DNA from: Lachnospiraceae bacterium UBA3850
GTDB lineage: Bacteria > Bacillota > Clostridia > Lachnospirales > Lachnospiraceae
Assembly (NCBI GenBank): GCA_002392655.1
Contig: DGHK01000060.1
Location: 1 to 5,013 of the forward strand
Direction: 5' to 3'
Length of the DNA stretch: 5,013 nucleotides
A model generated the notes under the pieces. That model saw nothing but the letters and a program-made list of their open reading frames with translations. It did not search any database and was not told where the DNA came from. Positions 1 to 4,023 of this stretch are shown here, one piece after another; positions within the stretch are counted from its first letter, which is position 1; every line of letters starts with the position of its first letter. Made by a program: the position numbers and the translations under genes.

Positions 1-59
1 TCTAAGATAAATCCCGATTTGCTTATTTCATTATCCTGAAATAAACTTTTACAAGCCAT
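1..59 (-). CDS. Possible 5' end of a leftward gene, cut by the window edge
   Basis: An open frame starts at an ATG at 59 (or an in-frame ATG at 77) and runs to base 1 without a stop, reading MACKSLFQDNEISKSGFIL from the inner start. It lies downstream of a good minus-strand promoter at 98-125, which is the main reason to list it. No convincing Shine-Dalgarno sequence precedes either ATG; only GGGA abuts the inner one. I do not recognise the peptide. It could equally be untranslated leader. Confidence 0.2.
   Translation of the reverse strand, partial: MACKSLFQDNEISKSGFIL
23..44. repeat. Short perfect inverted repeat, AT-rich
   Basis: TTATTTCA and TGAAATAA form an 8-bp perfect inverted repeat around a 6-nt loop. 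It lies about 50-70 nt downstream of the expected start of the transcript from the 98-125 promoter. The stem has only one C and one G per pair of arms, so it is a weak terminator at best; an operator or leader hairpin is as likely. Confidence 0.3.
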
Positions 60-97
60 TCCCAAAAACAAACACATCAGTTTCGGAAAACAAATAA

Positions 98-125
98 ATT
101 ATAACATAGATTATCATGGTTTCAA
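98..125 (-). promoter_or_regulatory. Sigma-A-type promoter reading out of the left edge
   Basis: On the minus strand TTGAAA (125-120) is followed after 16 bp by a perfect TATAAT (103-98). It begins about 15 bp past the T-run of the minus-strand terminator at 140-183, so one leftward unit appears to end and another to begin. Transcription would start near 91. Confidence 0.5.
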
Positions 126-139
126 TGTCACTAGTCAGC

Positions 140-183
140 AAAAAAAAGGCATTGCAAGCGATATTTTTCACTCACAATGCCTT
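140..183 (-). terminator. Rho-independent terminator, leftward
   Basis: On the minus strand AAGGCATTG (183-175) pairs perfectly over 9 bp with CAATGCCTT (154-146), across a 20-nt loop. The arm runs straight into eight T residues (147-140). The same hairpin read rightward has no T-run after it, so it serves the minus strand. It closes the leftward stretch that contains the tRNA-like remnants and small ORFs at 270-770. The loop is long for an intrinsic terminator. Confidence 0.6.
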
Positions 184-269
184 AACTTATTCAATTAACT
201 AAAAGCGATATTCATCCTCTCTTTGCAGAAGTTGACTCCATCTTGCCGATATAAATCTCGCATCCAAAA

Positions 270-343
270 CGCCTGCATCTGGACTCGAACCCGACATCTT
301 AGACTCACGAACCTCCTATCCTGACCATTTAGACGAATCCGCA
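270..343 (-). pseudogene. Degenerate tRNA-like segment
   Basis: Read on the minus strand, this 74-nt stretch has tRNA landmarks at the right spacings: a Glu/Asp-type D region beginning TTCGTCTAAATGGTCAGGAT, a 17-nt anticodon-arm slot, a 5-nt variable region and a T-loop motif GGGTTCGAGTCC. The helices do not hold. The acceptor arms (337-343 and 271-277) pair at only about two of seven positions, the anticodon arm hardly pairs, and the T stem has one mismatch. It is therefore a decayed tRNA gene or a chimera of two tRNA pieces, not a working tRNA. Its 5' 15 bases overlap the end of the HTH fragment at 329-433. No amino-acid identity can be assigned. Confidence 0.4.
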
Positions 344-433
344 TACTGCCTGGACATCTTTTACTTTTATATTTCGAGCTTTCATCATGTTTTTGATGTT
401 AGCTCCAGTTGCCACCATATTTACTGTAACCAT
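329..433 (-). pseudogene. N-terminal fragment of an XRE-like helix-turn-helix protein
   Basis: A 34-codon frame begins at an ATG at 433 after a good ribosome binding site (AAGGAAGG-type, complement at 442-450) and stops at TAA 329-331. Residues 9-33 (TGANIKNMMKARN, then KVKDVQAVCGF) look like the first two helices of small Cro/CI-type regulators found in Clostridia, where the recognition helix and a further 30-40 residues would follow. The stop falls just before that helix, inside the tRNA-like segment, so the protein cannot bind DNA in the normal way. It starts 31 bp past the 3' end of the tRNA-Arg fragment, the usual place for regulator genes at the edge of an integrated element. The family call rests on pattern memory only. 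Confidence 0.45.
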
Positions 434-464
434 CTTTCTCACTTCCTTCCTTTTTCTTATAAAG

Positions 465-502
465 TACCCTCGGTGAGATTCGAACTCACAACCATCGGAT
501 TA
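465..502 (-). pseudogene. 3' half of a tRNA-Arg (TCT-type) gene
   Basis: Read on the minus strand the segment starts at CTAA of an anticodon loop. It continues with the 3' anticodon strand TCCGA, a 5-nt variable loop TGGTT, a perfect T arm (GTGAG, loop TTCGAAT, CTCAC), a 3' acceptor strand CGAGGGT and discriminator A. CCA is not encoded. This matches the 3' half of clostridial tRNA-Arg reading AGA, whose loop is CTTCTAA. Homology ends in the middle of the anticodon: the upstream bases are GAA where CTT is expected, and no D arm or 5' acceptor strand follows. A break at the anticodon loop is typical of attachment-site copies left by tyrosine integrases. Confidence 0.55.
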
Positions 503-628
503 GTTCAAGATATTCGGACGAGTCATCTCATAGAATCCGTCAATCTCTGAATACCTCATACAATGGAATCCACTAGTCTCTGGACACCTCATTCCATGAA
601 ATTCACTATTCTCCGGGAGGATCTGCAC
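500..628 (-). pseudogene. Frame carrying three 11-residue repeats, probable frameshifted tail
   Basis: From a possible GTG at 628 this 42-codon frame runs through all three 33-bp repeats and stops at TAA 500-502, at the tRNA fragment junction. The repeats read PENSEFHGMRC, PETSGFHCMRY and SEIDGFYEMTR, followed by PNILN; Glu2, Phe6 and Met9 are kept in every copy. There is no credible ribosome binding site of its own. The frame is +1 relative to the 54-codon ORF that ends inside its first repeat, so I read it as the displaced C-terminus of that gene. No function is recognised. Confidence 0.35.
518..616. repeat. Three tandem 33-bp repeats
   Basis: Units at 518-550, 551-583 and 584-616 are each exactly 33 bp with no spacer. 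The second and third are the most alike (CACTAGTCTC against CACTATTCTC, CTCATACAATGGAAT against CTCATTCCATGAAAT). The first is more diverged. The length is a multiple of three, and the minus-strand frame stays open across all copies, which suits a protein repeat better than a DNA-only repeat. Confidence 0.7.
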
Positions 629-770
629 CTGTTCCTATCAGATGCATCAGGCTGTCTCTCAGCTTCTGATCTGTTCCCGGGGGTATCTTTTTATCCTCAC
701 ATATAATAAGGAAGAATTCTTTTAATGTATATTTATTTTCTGTTTTAGCTATTCTGTCATTCTTATCCAT
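606..770 (-). CDS. Small hypothetical protein, 54 residues
   Basis: The ORF starts at ATG 770 with AGGA eight bases upstream (complement 779-782) and ends at TAG 606-608. The peptide has a charged start (MDKNDRIAKTENKY), a hydrophobic stretch around residues 16-24 (LKEFFLIIC), a segment EDKKIPPGTDQKLRDSLMHL with alternating charge as in a real folded protein, and ends GTGADPPGE. I do not recognise a family. Two codons before the stop is CCC-GGA; reading it one base later would join the ORF to the repeat-bearing frame at 500-628, giving a protein of roughly 88 residues. The gene may thus be complete but short, broken by a one-base insertion in the C run, or read by +1 slippage. Confidence 0.45.
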   Translation of the reverse strand: MDKNDRIAKTENKYTLKEFFLIICEDKKIPPGTDQKLRDSLMHLIGTGADPPGE

Positions 771-859
771 TCTAATTATCCTATTCTATCTATCATGTTC
801 TACTTTTTCTACTTATTCTATTTATACTATCTATTTCATCTATTCTATCTTCCCACTCA
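757..859. other. Strand-asymmetric, G-poor low-complexity tract
   Basis: Over 103 bases the plus strand contains a single G (797), and the sequence is made largely of TATTCTATC- and TTCTAC-like words, so the minus strand is almost free of C. It covers the ribosome binding site and start of the 54-codon ORF and most of the doubtful ORF upstream. It looks like decayed simple repeat rather than ordinary coding DNA. Confidence 0.5.
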
Positions 860-882
860 GTTACGTAAATATCTGTCAGCAT
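793..882 (-). CDS. Doubtful 29-codon ORF in low-complexity DNA
   Basis: A frame from ATG 882 (or an in-frame TTG at 915) to TGA 793-795 gives a highly charged peptide, MLTDIYVTEWEDRIDEIDSI and onward, ending SRKSRT. It ends 22 bp before the start of the 54-codon ORF on the same strand, as in an operon. Against it: no ribosome binding site, composition that follows directly from the GATAGAATA-like DNA repeats, and no recognised family. Confidence 0.15.
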   Translation of the reverse strand: MLTDIYVTEWEDRIDEIDSINRISRKSRT

Positions 883-1060
883 CTTTCTATGCTTTATCCG
901 TATCTTTTCATCCAACTTCTACTATATAGACACTCCATACTTTCAAAGGGTTTTATATCTTTTGAATAATTTTTTAAAAATTTAAAAAAATTAAAACCGA
1001 TTTAAAACTTGCGTCGTCTATATATCAGAAAAAGGGCAAGGAACCCGATAAAAAAACATT
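883..1060. other. AT-rich divergent intergenic region
   Basis: No gene is seen here. Bases 951-996 are nearly all A and T, with runs of T and A in phase, as in intrinsically bent or UP-element-like DNA. The region separates leftward small ORFs from rightward genes. A TATATA at 1019-1024 could be a -10 box for the rightward unit, but no good -35 lies 16-18 bp upstream, so I do not call a promoter. Confidence 0.35.
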
Positions 1061-1075
1061 TAGGAGGATTGAAAG

Positions 1076-1141
1076 ATGAATAATCAGATCAACAACAAAG
1101 CAAATGAGGTAACAGTTAATAATAAGAAGAAGTCAGGATGA
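1076..1141 (+). CDS. Very small ORF, 21 residues, Asn/Lys-rich
   Basis: ATG 1076 follows a strong ribosome binding site (AGGAGG at 1062-1067, 8-nt spacing), which is the best reason to take it as translated. The peptide starts MNNQINNKANEVTVNNKKK and stops at TGA 1139-1141. The next ORF starts at 1143, just past this stop. Reading on in the +1 frame after the AAGAAGAAG tract gives SQDDMKKQ and enters that next ORF in phase, so the two may be one gene of about 46 codons with a one-base insertion. Function unknown. Confidence 0.4.
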   Translation: MNNQINNKANEVTVNNKKKSG

Positions 1142-1142
1142 T

Positions 1143-1217
1143 ATGAAGAAGCAGAAGGCTCAGATGGCAGCTAAGAAGAAGACTGCAAGAAGGCCTAACA
1201 CACCTAGAAGAAACTGA
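1143..1217 (+). CDS. Very small, strongly basic ORF, 24 residues
   Basis: From ATG 1143 to TGA 1215-1217 the frame encodes a peptide with ten Lys or Arg and no acidic residue, including MAAKKKTARRPNTPRRN. Its own ribosome binding site is weak (AGG about six bases upstream), so it would depend on coupling to the ORF ending at 1141 or on a frame change in it. The composition resembles nucleic-acid-binding tails, such as histone-H1-like or ribosomal protein ends, but that is resemblance only. More probably it is the C-terminal half of one small protein. Confidence 0.35.
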   Translation: MKKQKAQMAAKKKTARRPNTPRRN

Positions 1218-1248
1218 AAATAATTAACAAAACCCAAAAGATGTAAAC

Positions 1249-1304
1249 TAGACAAAGAATATTCAATATACTATTATGTTATCGTAAAGAGGTTTTACTA
1301 TAAT
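1249..1304 (+). promoter_or_regulatory. Promoter region of the cell-wall-binding protein gene
   Basis: TAGACA (1249-1254) and TATTAT (1272-1277) are separated by exactly 17 bp, giving a start near 1284 and a leader of about 45 nt. A second perfect TATAAT lies at 1299-1304 without a matching -35 box; it may be a second weak start or chance in AT-rich DNA. The ribosome binding site AAGGAG (1317-1322) sits five bases before the ATG at 1328. Confidence 0.5.
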
Positions 1305-1327
1305 AAACAAACCCGAAAGGAGCACTT

Positions 1328-2692
1328 ATGAAAACATTATCATCAAAAGATACATCTCGTACACCAAGAATAATAAGCTTTATTCTTACACTCGCACTAC
1401 TATTATCAACCATTATCATAAATACACAGAAGGTTTATGCAGCAGATATAAATGACCTATCAAAAGCAAAAAACATATCAGTAAATCAGACGCTGGTCGG
1501 AACAAACCTGACAACCGGCGATTCCAGTGAAGATGTATATAAATTCACAGTTGATAAGACCGGCTATATCACCATCAGCTTCGGCAAGGGCGCAAGTCAC
1601 TATGATGCCGGCTACGGATGGGTTATCTGGCTCTGTGACACAAGCGGAACAAAGTTCTGTGAATGGGTGACAGCTGATACATTTTCATTTACCGATACAC
1701 TAACCTCGGAGCTTCCTTTCGCGAAGGGAACTCAGCTCTACATGAAGATAAAGCTTGCCAACAGCGGAGACAGCAAAGCCGCAAAAACAGCTTATAAATT
1801 CTGCATCAACACCAAAGCAGTTGATAACTGGGAAACTGAATATAATGATTCTATAGCAAAGGCAAATGTGATCACATCCGGCAAGGATTATTATGGAAGC
1901 ATCCTGACACTTGACGATTATGATTATTTCAAATTTGTCCCAAGCTCAAACGGTAAGCTGAGCGCCAGCATATCCTATGTTGACGGAACAGAAGGCGAGC
2001 CACATGCCCAGAGCGTTTCAAGCGGAAGATATGATCTAAAGTACGGCGGTTGGGATCTGGATCTGCTCGACAATAGCGAGAATAAACTGGTTAAAGGATT
2101 ATTAAATGTTAAAGACAGCGCTACATCAAGCACTATCGATGTCAAAAAAGGTCAGGACTGCTATATAAGAGTAAAGCAGTGGAACAGACAGACTGCGCAG
2201 TTCGTAACATACAAGCTGAATCTTAGCTTCACTGCTTCAGGCACTTCCAATAACGGCCTGCCGGTCGACACAGGAATCAATCATCCAAAAGGATCAGCAG
2301 TTCCTACATCTAACTACCATAACGAATGGGTAAACGGCAAATGGTATAACGCAGACGGAACACAGACCTACAGCGGAACACTTTCATGGAAGAAGAACAG
2401 CAAGGGCTGGTGGATTGAGGATACAGATGGATGGTATCCGAAATCACAGTGGCAGAAGATTGACGGCAAATGGTACTACTTTACAGCAGATGGCTATATG
2501 GATTATAGTGAATATCGCGACGGCTACTGGCTGAATTCCGACGGAAGCATGAGCGAGCTATATGTCGGCGGTCACTGGTGCTTCGATTCCAACGGATGGT
2601 GGTACGAGGATAACGGATGGTATCCGGTCAACCAGTATGTATGGATAGACGGAGTATACTACTATTTCGACTATAATGGTTACATGTCATAA
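1328..2692 (+). CDS. Secreted protein with PPC-like domains and cell-wall-binding repeats
   Basis: The 454-residue product has a signal peptide: basic residues Lys2 to Arg14, a hydrophobic core at about 15-31, and a signal peptidase I site VYA-AD after residue 38. Residues about 40-162 and 165-303 look like two beta-sandwich domains of the bacterial pre-peptidase C-terminal (PPC) type. The second has the clear pattern ETEYNDSIAKAN, YYGSI, DDYDYFKF. A linker (about 304-330) leads to Trp/Tyr-rich repeats (331-454), such as GWWIEDTDGWYP, KIDGKWYYFTADGYM and WIDGVYYYFDYNGYM, which resemble choline-binding-type cell-wall-binding repeats. No protease or glycosidase domain is present, so it is probably a surface adhesin, scaffold or carbohydrate-binding protein held non-covalently on the wall. 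The start is fixed by AAGGAG five bases upstream. No terminator follows, so the next small gene is probably co-transcribed. Confidence 0.85.
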   Translation: MKTLSSKDTSRTPRIISFILTLALLLSTIIINTQKVYAADINDLSKAKNISVNQTLVGTNLTTGDSSEDVYKFTVDKTGYITISFGKGASHYDAGYGWVIWLCDTSGTKFCEWVTADTFSFTDTLTSELPFAKGTQLYMKIKLANSGDSKAAKTAYKFCINTKAVDNWETEYNDSIAKANVITSGKDYYGSILTLDDYDYFKFVPSSNGKLSASISYVDGTEGEPHAQSVSSGRYDLKYGGWDLDLLDNSENKLVKGLLNVKDSATSSTIDVKKGQDCYIRVKQWNRQTAQFVTYKLNLSFTASGTSNNGLPVDTGINHPKGSAVPTSNYHNEWVNGKWYNADGTQTYSGTLSWKKNSKGWWIEDTDGWYPKSQWQKIDGKWYYFTADGYMDYSEYRDGYWLNSDGSMSELYVGGHWCFDSNGWWYEDNGWYPVNQYVWIDGVYYYFDYNGYMS

Positions 2693-2705
2693 ATATGGAG
2701 AAATA

Positions 2706-2823
2706 ATGGCAGATATAATTAGCAGATATAATTAGCAGATTTAAAGAGAAAGATAAGATACTGTTCGCAGAGGTAGATAAACTAAAGTCCGGAAATGTCG
2801 AAAGCTTCAACACTTTCCAATGA
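2706..2823 (+). pseudogene. Start of a small gene broken by a tandem duplication
   Basis: ATG 2706 has an excellent ribosome binding site (GGAG at 2697-2700, 5-nt spacing) and lies 13 bp after the stop of the cell-wall-binding gene. The frame reads MADIISRYN and stops at TAG 2733-2735, inside a 13-bp tandem duplication. Removing one copy restores a protein-like frame, MADIISRFKEKDKILFAEVD and onward, to TGA 2821-2823. A further one-base shift near the AAA at 2800-2803 would lead into the 79-codon ORF starting at 2795. I take this as the original start of that gene, now frameshifted once or twice. Function unknown. Confidence 0.45.
2711..2736. repeat. 13-bp perfect tandem duplication
   Basis: AGATATAATTAGC occurs twice without spacing (2711-2723, 2724-2736), and AGATTTA follows. 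Thirteen bases is not a multiple of three, so the duplication shifts the frame of the small gene that starts at 2706. Confidence 0.85.
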
Positions 2824-3034
2824 CGAGATAAGAATCCCTGAATATAACGGTCATCCTATCGTATTTAATAACAATCTTCCGGATAAAGACGGCTGGCTTT
2901 CTTCCATGGAACTTACCGGAGAGAGAATAGAAAACGGCGATGGAACCTGGAGTATGAATGCCAAATCTGCAGGATTCTATAATATCAAAACCAGAGAATA
3001 TCATAAACTGACTATAGATAAAGAGGAGCCATAA
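2795..3034 (+). CDS. Hypothetical protein, 79 residues, or C-terminal part of a broken gene
   Basis: The frame opens after a TAA at 2783-2785 and has an ATG at 2795, but only GGA three bases upstream, so independent initiation is doubtful. The peptide is protein-like: STLSNDEIRIPEYNGHPIVF, LPDKDGWLSSMELTGERI, ENGDGTWSMNAKSAGFYNI, ending KLTIDKEEP. It has no signal peptide or membrane segment and should be cytosolic and soluble, probably beta-rich. I do not recognise the family. The stop codon lies in the loop of the terminator hairpin at 3022-3043. It is co-directional with the cell-wall-binding gene and probably in its transcript. It may be the intact C-terminal three quarters of the gene begun at 2706. 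Confidence 0.55.
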   Translation: MSKASTLSNDEIRIPEYNGHPIVFNNNLPDKDGWLSSMELTGERIENGDGTWSMNAKSAGFYNIKTREYHKLTIDKEEP

Positions 3035-3043
3035 GGCTCCTCT
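3022..3043. terminator. Shared terminator between converging genes
   Basis: AGAGGAGCC (3022-3030) pairs perfectly with GGCTCCTCT (3035-3043) around a four-base loop ATAA, which contains the TAA stop of the rightward ORF. It lies 2 bp from the stop of the leftward DUF3021 gene. T-runs are short on both sides (TCTATCTAATTCCTTTTC rightward, TTTATC leftward), so termination may be moderate, but the position between converging genes supports a two-way terminator. Confidence 0.65.
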
Positions 3044-3045
3044 AT

Positions 3046-3480
3046 CTAATTCCTTTTCTGGTACATCTCCAAAGCTTCATTTAGTTTTCTGGACATAGAC
3101 AATTCAAACATATATTCAACCAGCAGTGATAATATAAAGACAACCGCAACGCCTACAGCGATTCCTACAACAACCACCATCTTATCTGTATCAACATTTT
3201 TAGAACTAAACGCAATCACCAACACAGCCGCTTCAACCAACAGGAGCTGAATGATTCTTCTTATGATAATCCCTTTCATACTGACTTCCTTATCATCATT
3301 AAATAGGAATACCGGGATAACACCTATCGCAGCATATACAAGCGGTGAAACGAACACTTCATAGCCAAATTTTCTATCCGAATCTACCATCATTCCCAGT
3401 ATCATCAGAAGAATGGATATCAAAGTGAACAGGATAAAATATAGTCTGAACGCTTCACCGATTTTTTCTTTCATTCTCAA
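3046..3480 (-). CDS. DUF3021 family membrane protein
   Basis: The 144-residue product is almost all membrane: hydrophobic segments at about 12-32, 41-60, 71-91 and 101-124, with charged ends and a cytosolic tail (SMSRKLNEALEMYQKRN). Four helices, this size and its place directly behind a LytTR gene fit DUF3021, a family usually found in such pairs. In related two-gene systems (the streptococcal HdrRM and BrsRM type) the membrane partner restrains the LytTR regulator; applying that here is inference. The frame overlaps the LytTR stop as TTGA, so the TTG at 3480 with the GGGTGG-type site upstream is a plausible start; the ATG at 3474 is the alternative and loses two residues. No catalytic motif is visible. 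Confidence 0.75.
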   Translation of the reverse strand: MRMKEKIGEAFRLYFILFTLISILLMILGMMVDSDRKFGYEVFVSPLVYAAIGVIPVFLFNDDKEVSMKGIIIRRIIQLLLVEAAVLVIAFSSKNVDTDKMVVVVGIAVGVAVVFILSLLVEYMFELSMSRKLNEALEMYQKRN

Positions 3481-3926
3481 TTCGAGTCACCACCCTTCAA
3501 GGTACTCTTCAGATCTGCCACATACTTTCTGGATATAACAACCTCTTCACCGTTCTTTAGAAGCGCTGTATATCTTCCACTCAGCGCGGGCTTAATCGAC
3601 TTTACCTTCATCAGATTGAGGATAAGCCCCTTCTGAACCCTGAGAAAAGATTTTCCTTTCATCATCTCTTCCAGTTCATATATCTTGAGACGGACCTCAA
3701 AGCTATCCTTCGCAGTATAGATAAACACTCTGTTATCTACTGCCTCCGCATAGAATACATCGATCACAGGAACCTCTATACTCTGTCCATCCTTCTGTCC
3801 GCTTATCTGCCCCTGTCTGGACTTCACAAAGGATATGATCTCCTGCACATCATCCGTAACCTTATGACATCTTATTTCCAAGACCTCCGGCTCTTCTATC
3901 GGAACACGCCTGACCTTTAGCTCCAT
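3477..3926 (-). CDS. Stand-alone LytTR-domain transcription regulator
   Basis: The 149-residue protein has a short N-terminal region (MELKVRRVPIEEPEVLEI and onward) and a LytTR DNA-binding domain over about residues 50-145. The domain shows VIDVFYAEAVDNRVFIYT, then SFLRVQKGLILNLMKVKSI, and the closing GRYTALLKNGEEVVISRKYV. There is no receiver domain, so it is not a two-component response regulator; control is probably through the membrane partner encoded next, with a 4-bp overlap. I chose ATG 3926 because GAGAG lies five bases upstream and family members usually start so; an in-frame GTG at 3938 would add four residues but has no site. LytTR proteins bind paired direct repeats about two helix turns apart; a candidate is at 4760-4787. 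Confidence 0.85.
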   Translation of the reverse strand: MELKVRRVPIEEPEVLEIRCHKVTDDVQEIISFVKSRQGQISGQKDGQSIEVPVIDVFYAEAVDNRVFIYTAKDSFEVRLKIYELEEMMKGKSFLRVQKGLILNLMKVKSIKPALSGRYTALLKNGEEVVISRKYVADLKSTLKGGDSN

Positions 3927-3981
3927 ACTCGCTCTCACTTATCGTTTATGATATTTGACAACTTACGCCATCACATCAATA

Positions 3982-4010
3982 AGTATAGCAAGCAGTGTTT
4001 ATATTTACAA
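3982..4010 (-). promoter_or_regulatory. Promoter of the LytTR-DUF3021 operon
   Basis: On the minus strand TTGTAA (4010-4005) and TATACT (3987-3982) are 17 bp apart, with a TGC directly before the -10 box (extended -10). It lies 14 bp past the stop of the CPBP gene and gives a leader of about 50 nt. No terminator separates it from the CPBP gene, so read-through can also feed the operon. Confidence 0.65.
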
Positions 4011-4023
4011 GACAAGCCACTTC

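Noticed and set aside
202..265. Short minus-strand frames ending DEYRF or reading MRDLYRQDGVNFC, as a possible C-terminus of the HTH protein
   Set aside because: Neither continues in a frame that links to the HTH fragment, and neither matches the recognition helix or the tail I would expect of the family.
518..616. CRISPR array
   Set aside because: The 33-bp units are directly adjacent with no spacers, they diverge from each other, and no cas gene is present.
563..706. 47-codon plus-strand frame from ATG 563
   Set aside because: It is antisense to the 54-codon ORF and two of the repeats, lacks a ribosome binding site, and does not extend through the first repeat, whereas the minus-strand frame does.
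901..945. Minus-strand promoter for the small leftward ORFs
   Set aside because: TATATAGT and TTGAAA are both present on the minus strand, but only 12-14 bp apart, too close for a sigma-A promoter.
2628..2813. 61-codon minus-strand frame
   Set aside because: It lies antisense to the end of the cell-wall-binding gene and the following small gene, has no ribosome binding site, and reads as low-quality Ser/Asn/Leu-rich sequence.
2807..3004. 65-codon minus-strand frame
   Set aside because: It is antisense to the more protein-like 79-codon ORF, has no promoter or ribosome binding site, and is not adjacent to another leftward gene start.
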